The notes below the pieces were generated by a model. That model did no database searches, was not told where the DNA came from, and saw nothing but the letters and a program-made list of their open reading frames with translations. Positions 1-7,700 of a DNA stretch of 64,000 nucleotides are shown one piece after another. The position numbers and the translations under genes are program-made. The stretch is from assembly GCF_900129705.1 (NCBI RefSeq), contig NZ_FQWO01000008.1:1-64000 (forward strand), in the 5' to 3' direction. The stretch comes from Flavobacterium granuli. GTDB lineage: Bacteria; Bacteroidota; Bacteroidia; Flavobacteriales; Flavobacteriaceae. Numbering within the stretch: position 1 is the first letter of the stretch; each line of letters opens with the position of its first letter.

Positions 1-2
1 CC

Positions 3-218
3 AAGCAATGGCGAGAAGTAAATCCCGATTTGAAAGGTAATATCCGTGACTATGCGACAATCAACGAACTGATTTGTTTGTCAAATATGGAAAATATAAA
101 CGCTGTTTTCATCAACGAAAAAATTCCACAAAAAGAACGATTGATAAAACTGAATAAAATTGCAATCCAACAAATGGGTATATTGCAGGACGTTGAAAAA
201 CGGAAACTATTAAAATAG
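3..218 (+). CDS. KilA-N domain-type protein, C-terminal fragment (cut by window edge)
   Basis: The reading frame is open from the first bases of the window and ends at a TAA at 216-218, so only about 71 C-terminal residues are visible. They include W-R-E-V-N-P-D-L-K-G-N-I-R-D-Y-A and L-S-N-M-E-N-I-N-A-V-F-I-N-E, which I recognise as the C-terminal part of the Bacteroidota KilA-N family (a phage-derived DNA-binding domain lies in the N-terminal part, off-window). A TTG at 30 could serve as an internal start, but the homologous sequence continues upstream of it, so I treat the gene as 5'-truncated by the window. The role of chromosomal KilA-N proteins is poorly known. The gene is followed directly by the repeat island. 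Confidence 0.7.
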   Translation, partial: KQWREVNPDLKGNIRDYATINELICLSNMENINAVFINEKIPQKERLIKLNKIAIQQMGILQDVEKRKLLK

Positions 219-363
219 CAACAAGAATAGTCCATGCTTTTGGTGGCACATTTGCAATTCGCTCCAACCAACCGCACAAAGCCAAAATTGCAAAAGAGCC
301 AACGCAGTACGAAAAGGAAAAAACCAAAGCGATAAAAAGAAGGGAGGTCTCATAACAGTTAGA

Positions 364-441
364 GTTGCGTGCGCAGCACGAACAGCCGAGTCCCGATAAT
401 TATCGGCATGAGAAGTGGGTTGTCGGTTCTCAGTTGTGAGT
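364..441 (+). repeat. 78-bp dispersed repeat, copy 1
   Basis: Matches 11475-11552 with one difference in 78 positions (T versus G just before the CCCGATAATTATCGG stretch). The unit has a short hairpin (CGTGC-GCA-GCACG), a 14-bp perfect palindrome at 393-406, and then runs into heptamer units (ATGAGAA, GTGGGTT, GTCGGTT, CTCAGTT, GTGAGT). Two near-identical copies 11 kb apart show that this is a dispersed genomic element. Confidence 0.9.
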
Positions 442-526
442 CGTGAGAAGTGAGTTGTGAGAAGTGAGTCGTGAGTCGTGAATCGTGAGTTGTGAGAAGT
501 GAGTTGTCGGTTCTCAGTTATCGGTT
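408..526 (+). repeat. Tandem heptamer array, 17 units
   Basis: Reads without slippage as 7-nt units: ATGAGAA, GTGGGTT, GTCGGTT, CTCAGTT, GTGAGTC, GTGAGAA, GTGAGTT, GTGAGAA, GTGAGTC, GTGAGTC, GTGAATC, GTGAGTT, GTGAGAA, GTGAGTT, GTCGGTT, CTCAGTT, ATCGGTT. The period is exact but unit sequence varies among a few forms that recur in other arrays of this window. No open frame is preserved. It resembles in form the short tandemly repeated heptanucleotides described in cyanobacteria, though the unit sequence differs. Confidence 0.9.
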
Positions 527-531
527 GATTC

Positions 532-604
532 CGTCACTTCGAGTGATTTTATAAAATAGCGATAGCCTTTTTATAAAATTGTATCGAGAAGTCGGTTGTG
601 GGTT
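532..604 (+). repeat. 73-bp dispersed repeat, copy 1
   Basis: Matches 2161-2233 with one difference. It contains the palindrome CACTTCGAGTG, two TTTTATAAAA blocks separated by the AGCGATAGC region, the sequence GTATCGAG, and ends in the heptamers GTCGGTT and GTGGGTT. Here it lies upstream of the 226-bp repeat; in the second locus it lies immediately downstream of it. Confidence 0.9.
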
Positions 605-620
605 ATGAATCGTGAATCGT

Positions 621-846
621 GAGAAGTGAATGCCTAAGCAGGGTTCTCGATACATTTTTGGTTTAAACTTGATTGTCCTTTAATTCCTGATTTTCAAAAC
701 CAAAAACACTCGAACTGACGACTGTAAAAATCGAAATAACTTCCGTCACTTCGAGGCATAATTTGTATTCTAAAAAAAGCAATATGATCTGACATCCACA
801 GTGTCACCTCGAGCGGAGTCGAGCGGCTTCGATGTAAAAAACGTCA
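621..846 (+). repeat. 226-bp direct repeat, copy 1 (left flank of toxin-antitoxin cassette)
   Basis: Aligns almost end to end with 1941-2165, the spacing being 1,320 bp over most of its length, with only scattered substitutions and one small gap near 770/2090. It contains the palindromic block CTCGAGCGGAGTCGAG. Together with its partner it brackets the PIN toxin-antitoxin genes as a direct repeat. Confidence 0.9.
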
Positions 847-1084
847 ATGGTAGTTGTGAGTCGTGAGATGAGTGTTCAGTCTCGGGTTGTCGGTTGTGAG
901 AGTCAAGAAGCAAGGTTATCGTTGTTTGCCCATCGTTAACCGTCTATAGGACAACGAATATCGTATATCGAACTTCGGATATCGTTTCCCTAGCTCAGGA
1001 GGCTTGCGGGTGACGGAAATATATTTGGTTGAATATTTTCTTATTACGTGTGTTTTTATTAATTTTACACGTAAATTAATTATT

Positions 1085-1327
1085 ATGAATACGAAACTGA
1101 CATTAAATATCGACCAGGATGTAATTGAAGAAGCAAAATTCTATGCTAAAAGCAATAGTGTGAGTCTTTCGAAGCTTATTGAAAATTATCTTTTGTCTTT
1201 GACGAAAAAAAATACGGAAAAAACTAAGGTGAGTCCGCTAGTGGAAAGCCTTACCGGGGTTATTTCTCTTGAAAGCGAAGATTACAAAAAAGAATATTCG
1301 GATTACTTATCTAAAAAATATTCTTGA
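1085..1327 (+). CDS. Antitoxin of a PIN-type toxin-antitoxin pair (DUF6364-like)
   Basis: An 80-residue protein beginning M-N-T-K-L-T-L-N-I-D-Q-D-V-I-E-E-A-K. This matches the short ribbon-helix-helix-like antitoxins (DUF6364 type) that sit upstream of PIN toxins in Bacteroidota. The ATG at 1085 is chosen because the family motif starts there; the frame is open further upstream to 1004 but that sequence is not family-like. The stop overlaps the toxin start in a TGATG arrangement, indicating translational coupling. Expected role: bind and neutralise the toxin and repress the shared promoter. It sits between two 226-bp direct repeats. The antitoxin call rests on context plus N-terminal similarity. 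Confidence 0.75.
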   Translation: MNTKLTLNIDQDVIEEAKFYAKSNSVSLSKLIENYLLSLTKKNTEKTKVSPLVESLTGVISLESEDYKKEYSDYLSKKYS

Positions 1328-1734
1328 TGGATAAAATATTAGTTGATACGAATATCGTTTTAGATTTACTTTCTAAACGAGAAGAATTTTATAAGGAAGC
1401 GCAAGAATTATTTACTTTATCGGATCACAATAAAGTTAAGCTTTATATTTCTTCTTTGACAGTGGCTAATACTCATTACTTATTAGCTAGAAATTATAAG
1501 TTGGATCAAGCCAGAAAAATTCTGATCAAGTTTAAAGTTTTGGTTGAGGTCTTAGCTCTAGATGATAAGATTTTGGAATTAGCATTAGTTTCTGATTTTA
1601 AAGATTTTGAAGATGCGATTCAATATCATACCGCATTGGAGAATGAATTGGATTTAATTATAACACGAAATAAAAAAGATTTCAAAAAATCAATTCTTCC
1701 CGTTTTGACAGCAAAAGAATATTTGAAAAAGTAA
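1327..1734 (+). CDS. PIN-domain ribonuclease toxin (VapC-like)
   Basis: A 135-residue PIN-domain protein. Visible motifs are the N-terminal V-D-T-N-I-V-L-D-L-L with the first acidic metal ligand, a central D-F-E-D-A-I-Q region with further acidic residues, and the C-terminal I-I-T-R-N-K-K-D-F. These match the PIN nuclease fold, whose toxin members cleave RNA. I take the ATG at 1327 rather than the TTG one codon upstream, because it overlaps the antitoxin stop by one base and gives the usual M-D-K-I-L-V-D-T start. The substrate RNA cannot be told from sequence. A terminator-like hairpin lies about 165 bp downstream inside the repeat region. Confidence 0.85.
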   Translation: MDKILVDTNIVLDLLSKREEFYKEAQELFTLSDHNKVKLYISSLTVANTHYLLARNYKLDQARKILIKFKVLVEVLALDDKILELALVSDFKDFEDAIQYHTALENELDLIITRNKKDFKKSILPVLTAKEYLKK

Positions 1735-1740
1735 GGGGGG

Positions 1741-1857
1741 GTGAGATGTGAATCGTGAATCGTGAGTCGTGAGTTGTGTCCTTCGACAAGCTCAGGATGA
1801 CAGTGAGTTGTGAGTTGTGTCCTTCGACAAGCTCAGGATGACAGTAAGTTGTGGGTT
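1741..1857 (+). repeat. Heptamer array with two in-register 27-nt inserts
   Basis: Parses as GTGAGAT, GTGAATC, GTGAATC, GTGAGTC, GTGAGTT, then a 27-mer (1776-1802) containing CTTCGACAAGCTCAGGATG, then GTGAGTT, GTGAGTT, an identical 27-mer (1817-1843), then GTAAGTT and GTGGGTT. Each 27-mer begins GTG and ends so that the following heptamer starts cleanly. A degenerate relative of the 27-mer lies at about 16075-16124, also between heptamers. Confidence 0.9.
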
Positions 1858-1898
1858 GTGATTTTACGAGAGAATTCAGAATATAGAGAATATGTAGT

Positions 1899-1938
1899 GG
1901 GTCAAAGGGGATTTTTTCTTCTTTGACCTTTTTTTTTG
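1899..1938 (+). terminator. Terminator-like hairpin downstream of the toxin gene
   Basis: An 8-bp stem GGTCAAAG (1900-1907) / CTTTGACC (1921-1928), a 13-nt loop and a run of T from 1929. A relative with a compensating base change in the stem occurs at 16008-16047, which argues that the hairpin itself is maintained. Confidence 0.65.
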
Positions 1939-1940
1939 GT

Positions 1941-2165
1941 GAGACGTGAATGTCTAAGCAGGGTTCTCGATACATTTTTGGTTTAAACTTGATTGTCCTT
2001 TAATTCCTGATCTTCAAAACCAAAAACACTCGAACTGACGACTATAAAAATCGAAATAACTTCCGTCACTTCGAGGCATAATTTTTTACCAAAAAAAGCA
2101 ATATGATATAACATCCACAGTGTCACCTCGAGCGGAGTCGAGAGGCTTCGATGTAAAAAACGTCA
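1941..2165 (+). repeat. 226-bp direct repeat, copy 2 (right flank of toxin-antitoxin cassette)
   Basis: Partner of 621-846, in the same orientation. Differences are mostly single substitutions (for example C to T at 1953). It runs straight into the 73-bp repeat copy at 2161-2233, whereas at the left locus the 73-bp repeat precedes it. Confidence 0.9.
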
Positions 2166-2233
2166 CTTCGAGTGATTTTATAAAATAGCGATAGCATTTT
2201 TATAAAATTGTATCGAGAAGTCGGTTGTGGGTT
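2161..2233 (+). repeat. 73-bp dispersed repeat, copy 2
   Basis: One mismatch to 532-604 over 73 bp. Ends in heptamers GTCGGTT and GTGGGTT, and GTGAGTT follows in register at 2234-2240. Confidence 0.9.
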
Positions 2234-2371
2234 GTGAGTTAGAAGAGAGCAAGCAGATCAGTTTGTATTGTACTACACTAGTTGTTTGTTAATTATTGTA
2301 TTCGCATATTTTTTATGAAAATAAGGACTTTAGTCTTGTTTTTTTAAGATAAAAAAATAATTATTAAATTA

Positions 2372-2404
2372 TTTTAAAAAGCATAGCTACGGAATGTAAA
2401 TTTG
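2372..2404 (+). promoter_or_regulatory. Possible promoter of the ECF sigma gene
   Basis: TAAATTTG at 2397-2404 matches the Bacteroidota -7 consensus TAnnTTTG. A T-rich TTTTA at 2372-2376 is about 20 nt upstream and only weakly matches the -33 TTTG. Transcription would start roughly 50 nt before the sigma start codon. The region is AT-rich, so a chance match is possible. Confidence 0.35.
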
Positions 2405-2465
2405 TTTATTTTTGAGTTTTGGAAGTTTAACATAGGCAATTACAAATAAATAAGCAAACTTTATT

Positions 2466-3068
2466 TTGGATATAAATAATGATATCGATCTTTTAGAAGG
2501 CTTTAGGAATGGCAATGAGATTGCGATCCGAAAGTTGTATGTGCTTTATTATCGTCCGCTATGTTATTTTAATCAAAAACTGGTTCATTACTCACAGGAA
2601 GCGGAGGATATTTCTACTGAAACATTTTTAAAACTACTACAAAAGAAAGATGACTTCGATAATCTTTCGGATATAAAATCGTTTCTTTTTACAGCCTCCA
2701 GAAATGCTTGCTATGATTTCTTGAGGAAGGAAAAACGGCATCATAAATCGCATCAGAAAATTATAGCTTTATCACCTTTCGAAGAGTCCTTTGGTGAGCA
2801 GGAAATGATAACAGCCAAAGTGCTGCAGACTATTTATGCCGAAATGGAAAATTTACCCAATCAATGCCAGCAGGTTTTTAAATCGATCTTTATAGAAGGC
2901 AAAAGCACGGCGGATATTGCTGCAGAAATGGAGATAAGCCCTCAAACTGTTTTAAACCAAAAGACCAAAGCTTTGCAGAAAATTAGATTGGCTTTGCATC
3001 ATGAAAATATGTTTTCAGCCGTTTTATTGATGAATACGCTGTCTTTGATGTTGTATAAGCAAAGCTGA
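2466..3068 (+). CDS. ECF RNA polymerase sigma factor (FecI-like, Bacteroidota type)
   Basis: A 200-residue sigma-70 family ECF factor. Region 2 is visible near residues 10-95 (A-I-R-K-L-Y-V-L-Y-Y-R-P-L, then E-A-E-D-I-S-T-E-T-F and the A-S-R-N-A-C-Y-D-F-L-R segment). Region 4 spans about 120-180, with L-P-N-Q-C-Q-Q-V-F and the helix-turn-helix S-T-A-D-I-A-A-E-M-E-I-S-P-Q-T-V. The start is a TTG at 2466: there is no in-frame ATG between the upstream stop at 2451 and the conserved region. Next to a FecR-type anti-sigma factor and an STN-bearing SusC, it should direct transcription of that uptake locus when the outer-membrane transducer senses its substrate. Confidence 0.9.
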   Translation: MDINNDIDLLEGFRNGNEIAIRKLYVLYYRPLCYFNQKLVHYSQEAEDISTETFLKLLQKKDDFDNLSDIKSFLFTASRNACYDFLRKEKRHHKSHQKIIALSPFEESFGEQEMITAKVLQTIYAEMENLPNQCQQVFKSIFIEGKSTADIAAEMEISPQTVLNQKTKALQKIRLALHHENMFSAVLLMNTLSLMLYKQS

Positions 3069-3088
3069 GGCATAGAGAAAACCAAATA

Positions 3089-3126
3089 GCTTTTACTGTA
3101 TATTTCTCAATCTATACAGTAAAAGC
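3089..3126 (+). other. Perfect 14-bp hairpin after the sigma gene
   Basis: GCTTTTACTGTATA (3089-3102) pairs perfectly with TATACAGTAAAAGC (3113-3126) around a 10-nt loop. No T-run follows, so it is less likely a classic terminator; a second hairpin with a T-run lies 70 bp downstream. It could stabilise or process the sigma mRNA end. Confidence 0.6.
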
Positions 3127-3134
3127 CACAATCT

Positions 3135-3157
3135 ATTCATTCATTCATTCATTCATT
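3135..3157 (+). repeat. ATTC tetranucleotide microsatellite (five units)
   Basis: Five tandem ATTC units plus a partial sixth (ATT) lie between the sigma gene and fecR. The repeat is outside any coding frame. Slippage here could alter spacing, but it lies before the terminator-like hairpin, so an effect on fecR is uncertain. Confidence 0.85.
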
Positions 3158-3197
3158 TTAGGATAAATGTTTATTACAATCTGTTGTTTAAAATCAT

Positions 3198-3228
3198 AAA
3201 ATACTGAGCTTATTCAGTATTTTTTTTG
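3198..3228 (+). terminator. Intrinsic terminator of the sigma gene
   Basis: A 10-bp stem AAAATACTGA (3198-3207) / TCAGTATTTT (3214-3223) with a 6-nt loop, continuing into a T-run. It separates the sigma transcript from fecR, which probably has its own promoter in the 120 bp before its ATG. Confidence 0.7.
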
Positions 3229-3349
3229 TTTTTAAAGGGCTTATTGTTAGCTATATATGAACTATTTTAAAAAAAAATGATTTCTAGGATGGTTAAAAAA
3301 ACATTTTGCTCGTGTTAGTCTTGTATAATATTAAACCAAAGGGAAGCTT

Positions 3350-4576
3350 ATGCCAAAAATACAACCTCAAATAGATGAGTTAATAACCAAGTTTCTGAAT
3401 GGGACACTGGACAACAGTGAACGTACTGTTCTTGAAGATTGGGTTAATGCATCAGATTCCAATAAAAAAGTATTCGAAAATCTTAGCAACAAAGAATGGG
3501 TTGCGACTGAGTTAGAAAAAATATATGGATTTGATGAAGATGCCGGTTGGGAAACCATTGCAACTTCCTTGAATTCTAAAAGTGAGGGTGGTTTGATAAG
3601 ACCGTATTCGTATTGGATGAAATGGGTTGCTGCAGCTGTTGTTTTAATTACGTTAGCGAGTAGTGGTTATTGGTTTTCGATTTTTAGCGGCAGTGATGAA
3701 GCATTGGTTGCCAATTTATCGCAAGAAGAACGTTTTGGTAAAGACATCAAGGCTCCAGAATCGAATAAGGCGATTCTGACTCTCGGGGATGGAAAGAAAA
3801 TTGTTTTGGAAGAGGTGTCAAAAGGGAAGCTGGCTACCGATGGTGATGTTGAGGTAACAAAAACAGACGATGGGCAAATAATTTATAAAGGCAAAAAAGA
3901 GACTAGATCTAATGTGGTAAATGAAAACACCTTATTTGTTCCTAATGGGAGTAAGCCTGTACGATTAGTATTGGCCGATGGAACCGAAGTCTGGCTCAAC
4001 AGCGGTTCCTCATTGACTTACCCTTCTCAATTTGTAGGGATTGATCGAAAAGTGAAAATGACAGGTGAGGTTTTCTTTGATGTGGCCAAAAATCCAGCTA
4101 AGCCATTTAAGGTAATGGCCAGCGGGCTTGAAACCCAGGCATTAGGAACGCAATTTAATATTAATGCTTATGCCGACGAGTCTATTGCTAAAATTACCCT
4201 AATTGAAGGAAGTATAAAAGTAGAGCGCAAGAAAAATAAAGGCATTGCAGATCATTTGATTGTTAAACCAGGACAGCAGTTATTGGGAGCAGAAGCCTTG
4301 AAATTAATTGATAATGCTAATATTGATGAAGTGATGGCCTGGAAAAAAGGACAGTTTTATTTTGAGGGAGCGAACATCCAAACCATCATGAGTCAGATTT
4401 CTAAATACTACGATATTGATGTAGTATATAAAGGAAATATCAATTATTCATTTGTCATGAAAATATCAAGAACGGTACCCATTTCTGAATTGTTGAAAAT
4501 AATGGAGCTGACTGATTTAGTACGTTTTAAAATCGATGGAAATAAAATTACAGTAATGGAATTCAATAAAAAATAA
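3350..4576 (+). CDS. FecR-type anti-sigma factor with DUF4974
   Basis: A 408-residue inner-membrane regulator. Residues 1-85 are the cytoplasmic sigma-binding part, residues about 91-112 form one membrane span (Y-W-M-K-W-V-A-A-A-V-V-L-I), the periplasmic FecR domain carries F-V-P-N-G-S, A-D-G-T-E-V-W-L-N-S-G-S and G-E-V-F-F-D-V-A, and the C-terminus matches DUF4974 (F-Y-F-E-G-A-N-I-Q-T-I-M-S-Q-I-S-K-Y-Y-D-I). In this family the protein holds or activates its ECF sigma partner according to contact with the TonB-dependent transducer. The transducer (4733) follows directly. Length and domain order are normal for Bacteroidota. Possible promoter elements (TTTTGC and TATAAT-like) lie between 3303 and 3335. 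Confidence 0.93.
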   Translation: MPKIQPQIDELITKFLNGTLDNSERTVLEDWVNASDSNKKVFENLSNKEWVATELEKIYGFDEDAGWETIATSLNSKSEGGLIRPYSYWMKWVAAAVVLITLASSGYWFSIFSGSDEALVANLSQEERFGKDIKAPESNKAILTLGDGKKIVLEEVSKGKLATDGDVEVTKTDDGQIIYKGKKETRSNVVNENTLFVPNGSKPVRLVLADGTEVWLNSGSSLTYPSQFVGIDRKVKMTGEVFFDVAKNPAKPFKVMASGLETQALGTQFNINAYADESIAKITLIEGSIKVERKKNKGIADHLIVKPGQQLLGAEALKLIDNANIDEVMAWKKGQFYFEGANIQTIMSQISKYYDIDVVYKGNINYSFVMKISRTVPISELLKIMELTDLVRFKIDGNKITVMEFNKK

Positions 4577-4640
4577 AGGCAGATTCTTTTTTTTAGTTCC
4601 TTGCCGTAAACAAGAAAGTTGGGTTTTTCCTAAAAAAAAA

Positions 4641-4668
4641 GCCGGAAAGTGTTGGTCGCACTTCCGGC
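4641..4668 (+). other. Hairpin in the fecR-susC intergenic leader
   Basis: GCCGGAAAGTG (4641-4651) pairs with CACTTCCGGC (4659-4668) with one bulged A. An A-run precedes it and no T-run follows, so on the plus strand it looks like an mRNA processing or stability element rather than a terminator. Read on the minus strand it would be a textbook terminator, but no minus-strand gene is seen here. Confidence 0.6.
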
Positions 4669-4732
4669 AAAATAGGGGTTAGCTCAATCATACAAGTGTC
4701 ACAAGTATTAATTATTAACCAAAACCAAAGTT

Positions 4733-7700
4733 ATGAATTTAAATTCAATTCTACAGCCTTCGCCTATGCGACGAAAGCTGAAATTTAAAACAGCATTAAA
4801 GATGAAAATAACCACCGTCTTACTGTTTGCAGCCAGCTTGCAAGTTTGCGCTATTGGAATGGCTCAAAAAGTCAATCTTAGATTTAAAAATGAAAACATG
4901 TTGACCGTTTTTCGGGAAATCGAAAAGCAGACTAATTATAGTTTTGTGTACGGAGAAGAACAATTGGCAGCTGCTAAAAAAATTAAGCTTTCATTGCAGA
5001 ACGAGAAATTGGAAGTGGCGCTGGCTCTTATTTTTAAGGATCAGCCACTAACTTATACCATTAAAGGGAATCATATTATACTGAAGGAAAAAGAAATTAT
5101 TCCTATTACGGTAGTGCAAAAGCAAATCAAAGGTAAGGTTGTCGATGAAAAGGGGGTGCCTTTAGTTGGAGCCACAGTACTTTTGAAAGGTACTAAAAAG
5201 TCGGTGGCAACAAATTTTGATGGTGATTTTACGATTGAAGTGCCTGATTTAAAAAGTACTCTAGTTGTGTCCTATACGGGATATGTATCTAAGGAAGTGG
5301 CTTTGGGTAATGGAACAGCTTCTATTGTAATTCAGTTGCAGGAGGAGAATACGACTTTGAATGAGGTAGTGATTGGTTATGGTAAGCAAAAAAGTGCTCA
5401 AGTGGTTAGTTCAATTTCTTCGATAAAAGGGGAACAATTGCAGTTGCCTGGGCGAAGTCTTAACAACTCATTGGCTGGGCGTGTCGCCGGTCTTTATGCA
5501 ATTCAAAGAAGTGGGGAACCAGGTTATGACAATGCCGAAATTTATATTAGAGGGATTAGTTCTTTTGCCGGTGGTACCAAGGCATTAATCCTGGTGGATG
5601 GTGTGCCTCGTAACATGTCAGATATCAGCACTGAAGAAATTGAGACATTCACCGTATTAAAAGATGCTTCTGCAACTGCGGTGTATGGTTCTGAAGGAGC
5701 GAATGGTGTTATTCTTATTACCTCTAAAAGAGGGCTTAATCAAAAGACCGCCATTGATTTCAGGATGGATAATTCCTTCAATAGCCCAACCCGAGTGATG
5801 CCTTTTTTAGGTTCAGGTGACTGGTTGCGATTGTACAATGAGGCAAAATGGAATACGGAAGGGAATCCTAATACGTCATCATTTATTCCGTATAAAACGG
5901 ATGCGCAAATTGCTTTATATGAAAGCGGGGCAGATCCGGATTTATACCCAAGTACAAACTGGATGGATATGTTGAAAAAAACGGCTACAAATCAAAAATA
6001 TTCTCTCAATTTCAGAGGAGGGGGAGATAAAATGCGCTTTTTTGTAGGGACTTCCTATTACAATGAGGAAGGGGCATTTCTATCTAATCCGGTTGATTAT
6101 AATGAATTTAATAAAAATATCAAATATGATGTAAATATTGGACTTAAAAGATTTAATCTTAGATCCAATATTGATATGGACATATCGGAAACCACTAAAT
6201 TAAGTGTGGATTTATCCGGTCAATACCTTACCACTAATTATCCGGGTACTGGTACGAGTACTATCTTTCAATCGATGATGCGTTCAGCGCCCCATTTGAT
6301 TCCCATGATCTATTCTAATGGGTATCCGTCCAGATTTAATGCAGGAGGCAACTATGCCAATCCCTATACGCAACTCAATTTTAGAGGTTATGCCAAGGAA
6401 TATAGGGTATCGCTGCAAACGAATATAGGATTAGAACAAAGGTTCAAAGCCATACCAGGTTTAATATGGAAAATCAGAACAAGTTTTGATTCCGATTTTA
6501 CATCAGTAGTTAATAAAGTAAGAAACCCGAGCGAGTATTTTTCTGATTCCAGGGATTTGAATGGAGATTTGATCATGAAAAAGGTTATTAATGGGGCGAA
6601 TACAGCTACAGAAGAGACAGGAGGAGGATTTGCCGGCGGGAACAAAAGAATCTACATGGAAACCTCTTTGGGCTATAGTAAGAAATTAGGGGAAGATCAT
6701 GTGCTTTCTGGTTTATTTCTATTAAATCAAAAAGAAAGCCAAGTACAGGGACAACCTTATCCTTACAAGAAGCAAGGAGCTGTGGGGAGATTGAGTTATG
6801 CCTATGGGAACAAATATTTTACCGATGCCAGTTTTGGTATTACAGGTAGTGAAAATTTTGCACCAGAAAATAGATATGGCTTTTTCCCTGCATTCGGCTT
6901 GGGTTATATGCTGACAAACGAATATAAAATAGGTGATCTAATACAATCCGTTGGAATCCAGACATTAAAATTACGTGTCTCTTATGGTAGAACCGGTAAT
7001 GATCAGGTTTCTAATACAAGATTCCCTTATAAAGAAAACTTAAACTGGTCCGGGACCACACTTAATCTGGGGATTACTTCGTCAGGGGGAACTAATTCGT
7101 CTGGTAATTTAATATTTGAGAAACAGGCTTTTAATCCAAATATTCGTTGGGAAATAGAAGAAAAAAGAAATGTTGGAATTGACATTACGGCTTGGCACAA
7201 TGCCTTAAGTTTTACCGTTGATTATTTTGACAACCTAAGACATGATATTTTATTGCAAAGAACTACGGTAGGTCAGGCGGCTGGTTTGCAACAAAATCCT
7301 TTCGAAAATTTTGGAAAAGTATCCAATAAAGGGATTGATGCCAGTTTGAATTTTAACAAAAAGATAAATGACTTTGGTATTGGAGCTACAGGGACATTTA
7401 CGTTTGCCAGAAATAAAATAATAGAGATGGATGAAATCCCTAGAGCTGAATGGTATCAAAATTCTACGGGAACGCGATTGGGCATGGTTGATGGATGGGT
7501 TGCCGAAAGACTTTATACTAATGATGATTTTGATATTGTCACTAATGCTGTAACAGGAGCTAAAACATATAGTTTAAAAGCGGGATTGCCAATATCAAGA
7601 TTAGGTAATGTATATCCGGGGAATATTAAATATGCGGATTTGAATGGAGACGGACTAATTAATGAATTTGACTGGACCAAGCATGTAGCTGGAGCTAAAC

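Larger units (their letters stand above)
219..1084. other. Non-coding repeat island, left half
   Basis: No convincing gene is present. The stretch holds a 78-bp repeat (364-441), a 17-unit heptamer array (408-526), a 73-bp repeat (532-604), a short heptamer run (591-632), a 226-bp repeat (621-846) and a degenerate heptamer run (856-902). Palindromes lie within it, for example CCGATAATTATCGG at 393-406 and the stem CGTGC/GCACG just upstream. Short open frames on the minus strand here have repeat-derived sequence and are not credible. Confidence 0.75.
1735..2465. other. Non-coding repeat island, right half, and sigma-gene leader
   Basis: Contains the heptamer array with inserted 27-mers (1741-1857), a hairpin terminator (1899-1938), the second 226-bp repeat (1941-2165), the second 73-bp repeat (2161-2233) and a closing heptamer GTGAGTT (2234-2240). 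From about 2250 to 2465 the sequence is an AT-rich leader for the sigma-factor gene. No credible gene is present. Confidence 0.75.

Noticed and set aside
112..327. Minus-strand frames opposite the KilA-N fragment
   Set aside because: They overlap the better-supported plus-strand coding frame and a decayed repeat; no family resemblance.
408..526. Heptamer array as a CRISPR array
   Set aside because: The period is 7 nt with no spacer of unique sequence, and no cas gene is present.
4641..4668. fecR transcription terminator
   Set aside because: The stem has no T-run on the plus strand; the poly-A lies in front of it. It is kept as a hairpin of unknown role.
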